DNA from: Lentibacter algarum
Lineage (GTDB): Bacteria; Pseudomonadota; Alphaproteobacteria; Rhodobacterales; Rhodobacteraceae
Reading direction: 5' to 3'
DNA length: 64,000 nucleotides
Assembly: GCF_018860975.1 (NCBI RefSeq)
Contig: NZ_JAHKQI010000005.1
Span: 682,001 to 746,000, forward strand
Below, piece by piece: positions 16,334 through 25,655 of this stretch; positions within the stretch are counted from its first letter, which is position 1, and each line of letters opens with the position of its first letter. Both the position numbers and the translations under genes were made by a program. The notes under the pieces are model-generated. The model did not search any database. It was not told where the DNA came from and saw nothing but the letters and a program-made list of their open reading frames with translations.

Positions 16334-17589
16334 AGCGCGCACCCGGGCCAAAGGGAGCGTTGATTTGGGGCTCACTTACCGAGTTTAGCGCAGATTCTCT
16401 GGGTTTTCTGGCCGAGGCCGCACATGAGCATGGCGATATTGTTCGGATGCGCTTTGGGCCGGTGACGGTGCATTTGCTCAATCACCCCGAGTATGTCGAG
16501 CATGTGCTGACACGCAATGCCAGCAATTACGACAAGAACACCCGCAGTGCCCACAGGATTGCCGCCACCACCGGCGACAGCCTGCTCTCGGCCAATCAGG
16601 TTGCGTGGAAACGGCACCGCAAATTGGTCCAACCCGGTTTTCAGCCGAGCAATTTTACCGGCATTGAACCGGCGCTTGACCGTCTCATTGAACCGATGCT
16701 GGAACGCTGGCAGCTGGCGGGTGAAGTCGATATCGTGGATGAAATGATGCAGCTGGTGATTGCTGCCGTGATCGAGGTTCTGTTCTCGTCAAGCATCGAC
16801 ACCGAAAAGCTGAACGCCGCGCTTGAAGTGGTTCTGGCTGATACATGGCGGCGCATCGAAGCCCCTCTTGACGCCTCGCTTCTGTCGCCACGGCTGCACA
16901 GGCCTGCCTTTAAGGCAGCGCTGAAGGAGATTGACGGGATCGTGCTTGAGCTCATCCTTGCGCGCCGCAGTAGCACACAACGCCCCGATGACGTGTTGAC
17001 GCGGTTGCTTGCCGCGCATGAGGGCGCGGGCGAGACCCACCTGAGCGACACCGAACTGCGGGATGCGACGGTGACGCTGTTGTTGTCAGGCCATGAGACC
17101 ACAGCGAACGCCTTGTCTTGGGCGTTTATCCGTGCATCTTCGGGCGGGCACGAAGCGGCTGATCCCGCAACAATTTTCGCCGAGGCGATACGGCTTTACC
17201 CTTCAATCTGGGTGATAGAACGGCGCGCTGTAGAGGCCGACACCATCGGTGGCTATCACATCCCGCGTGGCAGCTCGGTGCTGATTTCGCCCTATCTTAT
17301 GCACCGACACCCCAAGCTCTGGCACGATCCAGAGCGCTTTGATCCGGCGAGGTTCGCAGGCGATCACCCCCGCGCGCGCGATGGCTGCATTCCGTTCGGG
17401 CTTGGCGAGCATCGCTGTGTCGGCTTGTATCTGGCCAACACGATCGGGGCGCATGTGCTTAACCGTGTCTTTGCACGGTTTCGGCTGAAGCTGCTGCCTG
17501 ATCAGGGTTTGGGCCTTTCACCGGGCATCACTTTGCGGCATGAAGGGCCTGTAAGGATGCGGCTGCACAAAGAGGGTGATGATGTTTGA
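16330..17589 (+). CDS. Cytochrome P450
   Basis: 419 residues, soluble bacterial type. Landmarks: N-terminal proline-rich PGPKG, C-helix WKRHRKLVQPGF, I-helix LLLSGHETTANALSW (250-264), ExxR at Glu285-Arg288 (EAIRLYP), and the heme loop PFGLGEHRCVG with ligand Cys363. The general architecture resembles CYP4/CYP102-like chains that oxidise fatty acids or isoprenoids; the substrate is not readable. No ferredoxin or reductase partner is adjacent, so electrons must come from elsewhere. It is translationally coupled to the sulfotransferase upstream and overlaps the transporter gene downstream by 8 bases. Probably a tailoring enzyme of the same pathway. Confidence 0.93.
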   Translation: MKRAPGPKGALIWGSLTEFSADSLGFLAEAAHEHGDIVRMRFGPVTVHLLNHPEYVEHVLTRNASNYDKNTRSAHRIAATTGDSLLSANQVAWKRHRKLVQPGFQPSNFTGIEPALDRLIEPMLERWQLAGEVDIVDEMMQLVIAAVIEVLFSSSIDTEKLNAALEVVLADTWRRIEAPLDASLLSPRLHRPAFKAALKEIDGIVLELILARRSSTQRPDDVLTRLLAAHEGAGETHLSDTELRDATVTLLLSGHETTANALSWAFIRASSGGHEAADPATIFAEAIRLYPSIWVIERRAVEADTIGGYHIPRGSSVLISPYLMHRHPKLWHDPERFDPARFAGDHPRARDGCIPFGLGEHRCVGLYLANTIGAHVLNRVFARFRLKLLPDQGLGLSPGITLRHEGPVRMRLHKEGDDV

Positions 17590-18325
17590 AATCGTGGTTT
17601 TATGCCTCGCGGGGCTGGTGGCTGGCGGGCTGAACGCGGTTGCGGGCGGCGGCACTTTCGTTTCGTTTCCGGCGCTGGTCTGGCTCGGGGTTCCGCCGAT
17701 CATGGCCAATGCCACGGCGACTTTGACAGCTCTTCCCGGCTATTTCGGCAGTGCTTGGGCCTTTCGAGAGGACATCGCTGCCGAGGGCGTGATGAGCTTG
17801 CGGGAGATGTTTATCGTCGCCTGTTGCGGCGGCTTAACAGGCGCGCTTTTGCTGACTGTCACCAGCGAGGAGGCCTTTGTCGGGTTGGTGCCGTGGCTCC
17901 TGCTGATCGCGACTTTGGCCTTTGCCTTTGGCAACAAGCTTTTGTCTGTGCTGGCAATTGACGGCGGCTTGGGGCGCATTGGCAGCTACATGATCTTGAT
18001 CACCGTTTCGATCTATGGAGGTTATTTCAACGGCGGTTTGGGCCTCATGCTTTTGGCGGTGTTCGGCCTTATGGGCTTTCAAAACATTCACGGCATGAAC
18101 GGGCTGAAAAACCTGATCTCGGGGCTAATCTCGATTGTCTCTGTCGCGGCACTTGCGCTGGCTGGTTTGATCGCTTGGAAGAGCGCCCTTGTGCTGGCGG
18201 TTTCGACAACGGCGGGCGGCTACATCGGTGCGCGCTATTCCCGCAGGATCAAAAACATGGCCGCTCTGCGCGCCGGAATTGTTGCAGTTGGTCTGGTGAT
18301 GACCATACTGTTTTTCCTGAAATGA
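17582..18325 (+). CDS. TSUP/TauE-SafE family membrane transporter
   Basis: 247 residues from the third of three consecutive possible starts (GTG-ATG-ATG); AGAGGG is best spaced for the ATG at 17582. It has about eight membrane segments and the family motif [19 protein letters not shown] near the N-terminus, repeated more weakly as [10 protein letters not shown] in the second half. TSUP proteins move sulfite, sulfoacetate, other sulfonates or organic acids. It overlaps the P450 gene by 8 bases. The link with a sulfotransferase gene is suggestive, but its tight spacing to rppH means it may simply be a generic member of that operon. Confidence 0.85.
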   Translation: MFEIVVLCLAGLVAGGLNAVAGGGTFVSFPALVWLGVPPIMANATATLTALPGYFGSAWAFREDIAAEGVMSLREMFIVACCGGLTGALLLTVTSEEAFVGLVPWLLLIATLAFAFGNKLLSVLAIDGGLGRIGSYMILITVSIYGGYFNGGLGLMLLAVFGLMGFQNIHGMNGLKNLISGLISIVSVAALALAGLIAWKSALVLAVSTTAGGYIGARYSRRIKNMAALRAGIVAVGLVMTILFFLK

Positions 18326-18333
18326 GGCTCACT

Positions 18334-18816
18334 ATGACACCCGAAGACATTGCCAAACTGCCCTATCGCCCCTGTGTCGGGGTGATGCTTGCCAACGCCA
18401 AGGGCGAGGTGTTCGTCGGCCAGCGGTGCGACAGTGATGTCGCCGCTTGGCAGATGCCCCAAGGCGGGGTTGATGACGGAGAAGCGCCGCGCGACGCCGC
18501 CTTGCGCGAGCTTTGGGAAGAGACCGGCGTTGAGGCGCATCTGGTTGAGGTTGTGGCCGAAACGCAGGGCTGGCTACCCTATGATTTGCCACATGATCTT
18601 GTGCCGAAAATCTGGAAGGGGCGCTTTCGAGGGCAAGAGCAGAAGTGGTTTTTGCTGCGCTTTCAGGGCGCGGACGCTGACGTGAATATCGCAACAGAAC
18701 ACCCCGAATTCTCTGAGTGGCGCTGGCTTCCTGCGGGGGAGCTTGTTGACAATATCGTGCCGTTCAAACGTGCGGTCTATCAGGCGGTGATGGAGGAACT
18801 GGGGGATAAGATATGA
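18334..18816 (+). CDS. rppH: RNA pyrophosphohydrolase
   Basis: 160 residues. The Nudix box is complete: [20 protein letters not shown] followed by TGV, the G-x5-E-x7-REUxEExGU pattern. The start [21 protein letters not shown] and the WQMPQGG block are typical of alphaproteobacterial RppH, which removes pyrophosphate from 5-prime ends of mRNA and opens the way to RNase E. The ATG at 18334 gives the family length; an in-frame ATG at 18322 overlaps the transporter stop and would add four residues. It ends in an ATGA overlap with the next gene. Confidence 0.93.
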   Translation: MTPEDIAKLPYRPCVGVMLANAKGEVFVGQRCDSDVAAWQMPQGGVDDGEAPRDAALRELWEETGVEAHLVEVVAETQGWLPYDLPHDLVPKIWKGRFRGQEQKWFLLRFQGADADVNIATEHPEFSEWRWLPAGELVDNIVPFKRAVYQAVMEELGDKI

Positions 18817-19265
18817 TGTTGTTACGTGCCTGTCTTTGCCTGATTTTGAGCGCCAGCATGGCCAATGCGCTGTCGTGCTCGCCGCCCACGCCGGAGGGAG
18901 CATATGCAGCAGCCGAGGAGTCAGAGCAGCAGTTTTACGTTGTTGACGGGCGCTTTGAGGGCACCGAACAGACCGACAGCAAGCGCTTTGAAGCGCGGTT
19001 TTTGGGTAAGCGTCTTGCGACGACGGGCTTTAACGTGCCGTTTGACGAGATAGTGACAGTGAACATTCATTGCTTTGACGCGTGGTGCGGTGGGGTTACA
19101 TTAGATGCACGGCAGGTTCTGTTTCTGCGCAAGCAAGGCAGCGAGTTGGTGTTTGACGCAGAGCCTTGCCCTTTCTGGTCATTTCTGGAGATCGACAAGG
19201 GAGCCCGCGAAAAGATTGAGCAGTGCCAAAGAGCGGGTGGTTGCGACAACGCGAGCGATCGTTAG
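18813..19265 (+). CDS. Small secreted cysteine-containing protein, unknown function
   Basis: 150 residues. A signal peptide ([17 protein letters not shown]) is followed by [21 protein letters not shown], a beta-rich middle ([29 protein letters not shown]) and a C-terminal ECQ-like helix, here [11 protein letters not shown]. Six cysteines outside the signal peptide suggest disulfides in the periplasm. The pattern of an N-terminal cysteine followed by a small beta fold recalls netrin/TIMP-like bacterial proteins, but this is a weak impression. ATGA overlap with rppH shows cotranslation. It converges on the next gene with 6 bases between stops. Confidence 0.75.
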   Translation: MMLLRACLCLILSASMANALSCSPPTPEGAYAAAEESEQQFYVVDGRFEGTEQTDSKRFEARFLGKRLATTGFNVPFDEIVTVNIHCFDAWCGGVTLDARQVLFLRKQGSELVFDAEPCPFWSFLEIDKGAREKIEQCQRAGGCDNASDR

Positions 19266-19271
19266 AACGCT

Positions 19272-20291
19272 CTATTCTTTGACAACGGTGAGCGGCGCAG
19301 GCATGCGCTTTTTCCAGAGCTTGCGGCTGTCAGCGCGCTTTTTCTCGGCGGCTTTGCGCAGCATTTCCGGTGTTGGTTTGGCGGCTTCATAGGCAGCCTC
19401 CTCTGTTTGCAGGTGTTCACGCAGCTTGTCGCGGAACACCAATGCGCGCACCGCGTGCAAGAAGGGGCTCGCCAGGTAGACGCCGAAGAGCATAAACGCG
19501 ATAAAACCGAGCTGTGCTCCGAGGCTTGTCAGGGCCAGCGCCTCGACGGGGTATGTTTCAAAGTCGGGTGCTGCGCCTGTTGCAAAGCTGGTGATGTAAT
19601 GGGTGACAATGCCAACCTGCTTGGCGCTCAGGAATATCGCGGCAAGGACGAGGGCAAACAGGCAAACCGAAAGCAAGTAAAGGATGCGGCAGAAGAGCAC
19701 TTCCTTCCAGCGATAGCCCATGCCCCAAAACCCGTTAAAGCCGCGCGCATTGGGGCTGATCGAATAGGCAGCGGCGGCCAGTGGCACGGCATAGATGCTT
19801 TCATAGACCAGTGAGCAGGCCGAGAACGTCAGGAACCCGACGACAAATGCAGGCAGCTTGCCCGACATGAACAACGCTTGCTCGGCTTTGATGAACTCAG
19901 GCGGATTTGACAGAAATCCGGAGAGGTATTCAAGGCTGAAACTGCACAGTAAAACCACAGCTATGATAGCGAAAACCACGCTATAGCCTATGCTGCGCAC
20001 GAAGCTCGTTTTGATGATTTCGGTGAGCAAGGCCTCGGTTGTGAAGCCCTTTGCGAGGCCAAGGTAACCCAGCATCGAGTGTTGCGTGCCCAGCGTATAG
20101 GCCGAGTTAGAGACAGAGACGCAAAGCGGCAGAATTATGATCATCATCGGCGAGATGAAGATCGTCGCCGCCGACAAAAGAGCGATGCCACCGATGGCAA
20201 AGCCCCACTTCATTTCGTAACAGAACTTGGAGATGAAAAGATGTGCAAAGGCTTGAATTGCCAAGATTAAACTGCGCTTGAAAAGTATCAT
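19272..20291 (-). CDS. Polytopic membrane protein of unknown function
   Basis: 339 residues from the ATG at 20291; an earlier in-frame start exists but lies in a poor context. About six to seven hydrophobic segments are seen (WGFAIGGIALLSAATIFISP, SIGYSVVFAIIAVVLLC, LYLLSVCLFALVLAAIF, GFIAFMLFGVYLASP). The cytosolic C-terminal tail is highly charged (LREHLQTEEAAYEAAKPTPE, EKKRADSRKLWKKR). No transport or enzyme motif is recognised. It stands alone between rppH and the hut operon. The start has only a weak ribosome site. Confidence 0.7.
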   Translation of the reverse strand: MILFKRSLILAIQAFAHLFISKFCYEMKWGFAIGGIALLSAATIFISPMMIIILPLCVSVSNSAYTLGTQHSMLGYLGLAKGFTTEALLTEIIKTSFVRSIGYSVVFAIIAVVLLCSFSLEYLSGFLSNPPEFIKAEQALFMSGKLPAFVVGFLTFSACSLVYESIYAVPLAAAAYSISPNARGFNGFWGMGYRWKEVLFCRILYLLSVCLFALVLAAIFLSAKQVGIVTHYITSFATGAAPDFETYPVEALALTSLGAQLGFIAFMLFGVYLASPFLHAVRALVFRDKLREHLQTEEAAYEAAKPTPEMLRKAAEKKRADSRKLWKKRMPAPLTVVKE

Positions 20292-20360
20292 AATGCCTGT
20301 CTGCTTATACTTGTTGTTAGCAAACACTAACAAAGCAAAGCGGCAATAATATGCGCGAGC

Positions 20361-20389
20361 GGGGGTAAACCTTAGGCAGATTTACCCCC
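20361..20389. terminator. Perfect 9-bp hairpin after hutU
   Basis: GGGGGTAAA (20361-20369) and TTTACCCCC (20381-20389) form a perfect stem around an 11-base loop, 12 bases past the hutU stop on the minus strand. No run of T follows on either strand, so it is not a standard intrinsic terminator. It may stabilise the hut mRNA end or act with Rho. The rest of 20292-20400 shows nothing else. Confidence 0.45.
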
Positions 20390-20400
20390 CTTGATTTGGC

Positions 20401-22068
20401 TTAGCGCAAGATGCCCGGCAGGTTCAGCCCGTTCTCGCGGGCGCACTCAAGCGCTTCCTCGTAGCCAGCATCGGCGTGGCGCATGACACCTGTTGCAGGG
20501 TCGTTCCAGAGCACGTTTTTGATCCGGCGGTCGGCGTCCTCGGAGCCGTCACAGCAGATGACCATGCCGGAGTGTTGTGAAAAGCCCATGCCGACGCCGC
20601 CGCCGTGGTGCAGCGACACCCAAGTTGCGCCGCCTGCGACGTTGAGCATGGCGTTGAGCAGTGGCCAGTCTGACACTGCGTCAGAGCCGTCTTTCATGGC
20701 TTCCGTCTCGCGGTTGGGCGAGGCGACTGAACCTGAGTCCAGATGGTCACGGCCGATGACGACGGGGGCGGAAAGCTCGCCGTTGCGCACCATCTCGTTG
20801 AAAGCGAGGCCGAGCTTGTCGCGCAACCCGAGGCCGACCCAGCAGATACGCGCGGGCAGGCCTTGGAACTCGATGCGCTCGCGGGCCATGTCGAGCCAGT
20901 TGTGCAGGTGCGCATCGTCGATCAGCTCTTTCACCTTGGCGTCGGTTTTGTAGATATCCTCGGGGTCGCCAGACAGCGCGCACCAGCGGAACGGGCCAAC
21001 GCCGCGGCAGAACAGCGGGCGAATATAGGCAGGCACAAAGCCGGGGAAGGCGAAGGCGTCTTCCAAGCCCTCTTCCAGCGCGACTTGGCGAATGTTGTTG
21101 CCGTAATCAAACGTCGGAACGCCCGCCTTTTCAAAAGCCACCATCGCTTCAACTTGCACTCTCATGCTGGCGCGCGCTGCGGCTTCAACGTCTTTGGGCG
21201 CGCTCTCTTGCTTGCTGCGCCATTCGGCCACGCTCCAGCCCTGCGGAAGGTAGCCATGCACGGGGTCATGCGCGCTGGTTTGGTCGGTGACCATGTCGGG
21301 GTGAATGCCGCGTTTGACCAGCTCTGGGAAGACATCGGCGGCATTGCCAATCAGCGCAACAGACTTGGCCTCTCCGGCGGCAGTCCAACGCTCGATCATG
21401 GCCAAGGCCTCGTCAAGATCGTGGGTCTTCTCATCAACATAACGGGTGCGCAGGCGGAAGTCGGCGCGGGTTTCGTCGCACTCGACAGCGAGGCAGCAGG
21501 CGCCGGCCATGACGGCTGCGAGTGGCTGCGCTCCGCCCATGCCTCCGAGGCCACCAGTGAGGATCCAACGGCCTTTGAGGTTGCCCTCATAGTGCTGGCG
21601 TCCGGCTTCCATGAAGGTCTCGTAGGTGCCTTGAACAATGCCCTGCGTGCCGATGTAGATCCAGCTGCCAGCGGTCATCTGACCATACATCGCAAGGCCC
21701 TTTTTATCGAGCTCGTTGAAGTGATCCCAGTTGGCCCAATGCGGCACGAGGTTGGAGTTGGCGATCAACACGCGCGGGGCGTCCTTGTGGGTGTTGAACA
21801 CGCCAACGGGCTTGCCGGATTGCACGAGGAGCGTTTGCGTGTCGTCGAGCTCCTTCAGGGCTTCAACGATGGCGTCAAAGTCTTCCCAAGTGCGCGCGGC
21901 ACGGCCTATTCCGCCGTAAACCACAAGCTCATGCGGGTTCTCGGCGACATCGGGGTGCAGGTTGTTCATCAGCATGCGCATCGGCGCTTCGGTGAGCCAG
22001 CTTTTGGCGGTGATTTCGCTGCCAGTTGCAGGGAAAACGTCGCGGGTGTTGTGGCGTGAGTTGGTCAT
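20401..22068 (-). CDS. hutU: Urocanate hydratase
   Basis: 555 residues (family about 555-560). It hydrates urocanate to imidazolonepropionate, the second step of histidine breakdown, using tightly bound NAD+. Typical blocks: [44 protein letters not shown] (the NAD-binding glycine run) and [15 protein letters not shown]. The C-terminal [19 protein letters not shown] is also family-typical. The ATG at 22068 overlaps the hutG stop (ATGA); the open frame upstream of it lies inside hutG. It is the last gene of hutI-H-G-U. Confidence 0.97.
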   Translation of the reverse strand: MTNSRHNTRDVFPATGSEITAKSWLTEAPMRMLMNNLHPDVAENPHELVVYGGIGRAARTWEDFDAIVEALKELDDTQTLLVQSGKPVGVFNTHKDAPRVLIANSNLVPHWANWDHFNELDKKGLAMYGQMTAGSWIYIGTQGIVQGTYETFMEAGRQHYEGNLKGRWILTGGLGGMGGAQPLAAVMAGACCLAVECDETRADFRLRTRYVDEKTHDLDEALAMIERWTAAGEAKSVALIGNAADVFPELVKRGIHPDMVTDQTSAHDPVHGYLPQGWSVAEWRSKQESAPKDVEAAARASMRVQVEAMVAFEKAGVPTFDYGNNIRQVALEEGLEDAFAFPGFVPAYIRPLFCRGVGPFRWCALSGDPEDIYKTDAKVKELIDDAHLHNWLDMARERIEFQGLPARICWVGLGLRDKLGLAFNEMVRNGELSAPVVIGRDHLDSGSVASPNRETEAMKDGSDAVSDWPLLNAMLNVAGGATWVSLHHGGGVGMGFSQHSGMVICCDGSEDADRRIKNVLWNDPATGVMRHADAGYEEALECARENGLNLPGILR

Positions 22069-22850
22069 ATGAGCGGCCTCCAATTGGCGAGTGATGTCAG
22101 GATAGGGCGTAGGGTTTCGCATAGGTTCTCGGCTTTTGCGGGGTCGTAACGCCACGGCGCGGCCTCGGTTTCAAGGTAGGCGCGCTGGGCGATTTCCATT
22201 TGAATTGCATGAATGTTTTCAGACGGCTGCCCGTAGTGGCGTGTTGTCCAGCCGCCTTTGAAACGGGCGTTGAGGGCGGTGTTGTGTGCCGACGCGCGGG
22301 CAATGTCTACGACGGAGCTTTCGATGCGCGGATCACAGGTTGTGCCGAGGTTTGTGCCAATGTTTAAGATCGGCAGCTCGCCCTCAAACAGGAAGGGGAT
22401 ATGAGAGCGGATCGAATGGCAATCATACAAGATCGCGTAGCCGTGCAGGGCTTTGACGCGCATGAGTTCGGCTTTTAGGGCGGCGTGGTAGGGCGTGTGA
22501 AATGTGTCGCGACGGGCGGTGATGTCGGTTTCGCTTGGCTCGGTTCGCCATATGCTCTCGCCGTCAAAGTCGGTGAGCGGCACCAGCGTTGTGGTGTTCT
22601 GGCCGGGGTATAGGCTCACGCCAGCAGGGTCGCGGTTGGCGTCGATGACGTAGCGGTGGAACTCGGCTTTGACGGTGGTGATGCCCTCAAGCAAGCCGTC
22701 GTAAAGCTGGTCAATATGCCAGTCGGTATCGGCGAGCTTTTGGCCGTTGGTGTTGAGTTTTTGCCAGATGTCATCAGGAACATACGTTCCTGTATGGGGC
22801 AGGCCGAGGACGAGGGGGCTGTTGCCTTGCTGGGTGCTTACGGGCGTCAT
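22065..22850 (-). CDS. hutG: N-formylglutamate deformylase
   Basis: 261 residues of the N-formylglutamate amidohydrolase family. Motifs: [63 protein letters not shown] (metal-binding DCHS) and [11 protein letters not shown] with [16 protein letters not shown]. It splits N-formylglutamate to glutamate and formate. This is the last step of the five-step histidine route, which needs HutF, encoded divergently at 25656. It overlaps hutU and hutH by 4 bases each. Confidence 0.95.
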   Translation of the reverse strand: MTPVSTQQGNSPLVLGLPHTGTYVPDDIWQKLNTNGQKLADTDWHIDQLYDGLLEGITTVKAEFHRYVIDANRDPAGVSLYPGQNTTTLVPLTDFDGESIWRTEPSETDITARRDTFHTPYHAALKAELMRVKALHGYAILYDCHSIRSHIPFLFEGELPILNIGTNLGTTCDPRIESSVVDIARASAHNTALNARFKGGWTTRHYGQPSENIHAIQMEIAQRAYLETEAAPWRYDPAKAENLCETLRPILTSLANWRPLI

Positions 22851-24388
22851 TCTGGCAGGCCCGTGACGAAAGCAGGCAGGGTAACCGAGCGTGTCAGCGC
22901 GCCTGATGAAACCAGCGTAGCGGCGGCTTCTAGCGAGGGGGCCATGTAGCGGTCTTCGCCCATTGTCGGAACGTCAGTGCGCAGCACTTCGATTGCGGTT
23001 TTCAGCGTTGCGCTGGTTTGCAGAGGCGCGCGGAACTCGATGCCTTGCGCGCCGCACATGGCCTCGACACCGAGGATGACGTTGAGGTTTGCGTTCATCC
23101 GAAGCAAGCGGCGGGCGGCGTGGGCTGCCATGCTGACATGGTCTTCTTGATTGGCCGATGTTGGGGTGCTGTCGGTCGTGCAGGGGTTTGCTAGGTGTTT
23201 GTTTTCACTCATCAAAGCGGCTGTCGTAACTTCTGCGATCATCAAGCCGGAGTTGAGGCCGGGATCGGGTGTGAGGAACGGCGGGAGGTCAAATGACAGC
23301 GTCGGGTCAACCATCAAGGCCACGCGGCGCTGGGCGATTGCACCGATCTCGGACACTGCAACGGCGATCTGGTCGGCGGCGAAACCGACGGGCTCGGCGT
23401 GGAAGTTTCCGCCGGAGACAATGAGGCCTTCCTCGACCAGAACCAGCGGGTTGTCGGTGACGGCGTTGGCCTCGATCTCGAGTGTACGAGCGGCGGCGTG
23501 CAAAAGATCAATCGCCGCGCCGGTGACTTGCGGTTGGCAGCGGATGCAGTAGGGGTCTTGCACGCGGGTATCGCCGTCACGGTGGCTTTCGCGAATCTCG
23601 GAACCCTCCATCAAAGCACGTTGGGCGCGAGCGACGGCGACTTGCCCTGCATGGCCGCGCAGTGTGTGGATCGCGTCTTGCAGGGGCGCGGTTGAGCCCA
23701 TGATTGCATCAGTCGAGAGGGCACAGGTGAGCACGGACGTGGCCGCATTCTGAAAAGCGCCCCAGAGGCCGACGAGAGCGCAGGCTGTCGAGAACTGCGT
23801 GCCGTTGATCAGCGCGAGGCCTTCCTTTGCACCGAGAACGATAGGGGCGATACCGGCTTTCTTGAGGGCCTCACCGGCTGGCATGCGTTGGCCTTTGTAA
23901 GTTGCCTCGCCTTCGCCGATCATCGCCGCGGCCATGTGAGCGAGCGGGGCGAGATCGCCCGAGGCTCCGACCGAACCCTGAGAGGGCACGACGGGGGTGA
24001 CGCCCTTGGCCAGCATGGCTTCGATCATTTGCACGGTAGACATAACAACGCCGGAGGCACCGCGCCCCAGAGAGAGCAGTTTGAGCACCATCATCAGGCG
24101 GGTTGTTGCAGTGTCGAGGGCATCGCCCACGCCGCAGCAATGCGACAGGATGAGGTTACGCTGCAGGGTGGTTACGTCCTTGGGCGCGATTTTGACGGAA
24201 GCGAGTTTGCCAAAGCCAGTGTTGATGCCATAGACGGCGGCATCGCCAGCGGCGGCCTTGGCGACGAGGGCTGCTGCTGCTTCTATGCCTGCGTGCGAAG
24301 CAGGGTGCAGCGTGGCCGGCTTTTCACTTGTGTAGATGTCGTGCAGTTGGGCAAGCGTGGCTGCACCCGGTGTGAGAATGACTGTCAT
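22847..24388 (-). CDS. hutH: Histidine ammonia-lyase
   Basis: 513 residues. The MIO prosthetic group forms from Ala142-Ser143-Gly144 in [15 protein letters not shown], and the catalytic Tyr53 sits in [41 protein letters not shown] and [10 protein letters not shown] complete the family signature. It removes ammonia from histidine to give urocanate, the inducer of the hut genes in most bacteria. ATGA overlaps with hutI and hutG. Confidence 0.97.
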   Translation of the reverse strand: MTVILTPGAATLAQLHDIYTSEKPATLHPASHAGIEAAAALVAKAAAGDAAVYGINTGFGKLASVKIAPKDVTTLQRNLILSHCCGVGDALDTATTRLMMVLKLLSLGRGASGVVMSTVQMIEAMLAKGVTPVVPSQGSVGASGDLAPLAHMAAAMIGEGEATYKGQRMPAGEALKKAGIAPIVLGAKEGLALINGTQFSTACALVGLWGAFQNAATSVLTCALSTDAIMGSTAPLQDAIHTLRGHAGQVAVARAQRALMEGSEIRESHRDGDTRVQDPYCIRCQPQVTGAAIDLLHAAARTLEIEANAVTDNPLVLVEEGLIVSGGNFHAEPVGFAADQIAVAVSEIGAIAQRRVALMVDPTLSFDLPPFLTPDPGLNSGLMIAEVTTAALMSENKHLANPCTTDSTPTSANQEDHVSMAAHAARRLLRMNANLNVILGVEAMCGAQGIEFRAPLQTSATLKTAIEVLRTDVPTMGEDRYMAPSLEAAATLVSSGALTRSVTLPAFVTGLPE

Positions 24389-25578
24389 AGTGCCCCCTTG
24401 AAGATGCGTGCGTGCAGCGGATTGAAGCCGATGCGATAAGCGAGTTCCGCGGGGTGAGCCGCGTTCCAGATGTTGAGATCGGCGTGAGCGCCAGCGGTGA
24501 TACGGCCACGGGTTACCTCGCCCAAAGCGGCAGCGGCATGGGCGGTGATCCCGAGCAAGGCCTCAAGCGGAGTCATCCGGAACAGCGTGCAGGCCATGTT
24601 CATGGTTAGCAGCGGCGAGGTGAGCGGCGAGGAGCCGGGGTTACAGTCGGTTGCCAGTGCGATGGGCACGCCGTGTTTGCGGAAGGCGGCGATGGGTGGG
24701 CTTTGGGTTTCGCGCAGGGTGTAGAAGGCACCGGGCAGGACGGTTGCGACTGTGCCTGACGCGGCCAGTGCCTGGGCGTCGGCCTCTGTGGCGTATTCGA
24801 CGTGATCGGCCGAGAGGGCATTGTAGCGCGCAGCGAGCTGTGTGCCGCCGATGTTGGAGAGTTGCTCAGCGTGGAGTTTGACGGGAATGCCGAGGGCCAC
24901 GGCAGCGTCAAACACTCGGGAGATTTGCGTGGTATCAAAGGCGATGCCCTCACAGAAGCCATCGACGGCATCAACCAGCCCTTCGGCATGTGCGGCGTGA
25001 AGTGTGGGGATGCAAACCTCGTCAATGTAGGCATCGGGGCGGTCTTTATACTCGGGCGGTGTTGCATGTGCGCCGAGGTAGCTTGTGCGGATATCAACAG
25101 GGCGTGCTTGCGCGATGGCACGCGCCACGCGGAGCATTTTGAGCTCGCTATCGCGGTCTAGGCCGTAGCCTGACTTTACCTCGATCAGCGTGACACCCTC
25201 GGCGATCAGCGCATCAACGCGGGTGAGGGCGTCTGTCAGCAGGTCTGCCTCGGAGGCATTGCGGGTGGCGGTGACGGTTGAGACGATGCCACCGCCTGCG
25301 CGCGCGACTTCCTCATAACTGGCCCCGTTGAGGCGCAATTCGAACTCTGCCGCTCGGTTGCCGCCGAAGACGACATGCGTGTGACAGTCGGTAAACGCAG
25401 GGGTGACGAGCCTGCCGCCGAGGTCTTGTGTGGGAAGGGTGTTGTAGCCTGCGGGCAGGTTTTTGGCCGCGCCGACCCATGCGACTTGCTCGCCTTCCAG
25501 CGCGATTGCGCCATCGGCTATGAGGCCGAAGCTGTCGTTGCTTTGTAGGGTCGCGATGTGGGCGTTTGTTAAAAGCAT
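24385..25578 (-). CDS. hutI: Imidazolonepropionase
   Basis: 397 residues of the amidohydrolase superfamily. Metal ligands are visible in [11 protein letters not shown], in [12 protein letters not shown], in SADHVEYAT and in [23 protein letters not shown] is typical for HutI. It opens the ring of imidazolonepropionate to formiminoglutamate. It is the first gene of the minus-strand hut operon and lies 77 bases from the divergent hutF start. Overlaps hutH as ATGA. Confidence 0.96.
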   Translation of the reverse strand: MLLTNAHIATLQSNDSFGLIADGAIALEGEQVAWVGAAKNLPAGYNTLPTQDLGGRLVTPAFTDCHTHVVFGGNRAAEFELRLNGASYEEVARAGGGIVSTVTATRNASEADLLTDALTRVDALIAEGVTLIEVKSGYGLDRDSELKMLRVARAIAQARPVDIRTSYLGAHATPPEYKDRPDAYIDEVCIPTLHAAHAEGLVDAVDGFCEGIAFDTTQISRVFDAAVALGIPVKLHAEQLSNIGGTQLAARYNALSADHVEYATEADAQALAASGTVATVLPGAFYTLRETQSPPIAAFRKHGVPIALATDCNPGSSPLTSPLLTMNMACTLFRMTPLEALLGITAHAAAALGEVTRGRITAGAHADLNIWNAAHPAELAYRIGFNPLHARIFKGAL

Positions 25579-25617
25579 TGGTAGAGACTCACTTGCTATT
25601 AGATGCGCTTAATGTTT

Positions 25618-25633
25618 TTATGTGCATACATAA
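25618..25633. promoter_or_regulatory. Candidate HutC operator (TTATGT-GCAT-ACATAA palindrome)
   Basis: A 16-base inverted repeat with perfect 6-base arms around GCAT lies in the 77-base gap between hutI and hutF, 23 bases before the hutF ATG. GntR/HutC-type regulators bind short palindromes with GT-TA-AC-like cores, and hutC is encoded next to hutF. The assignment is by position and symmetry, not by comparison with a known site. Confidence 0.55.
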
Positions 25634-25655
25634 TAATTTGTCAAGCGGGTGCATT

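Noticed and set aside
5886-18325. Recent horizontal island
   Set aside because: Base composition and codon use look like the flanks, and there is no integrase, tRNA boundary or direct repeat. Older transfer cannot be excluded by eye.
20743-22059. 438-codon open frame on the plus strand
   Set aside because: It lies wholly antisense to hutU, whose family motifs are unambiguous; the translated product has no family features and arises from G+C-rich codon bias.
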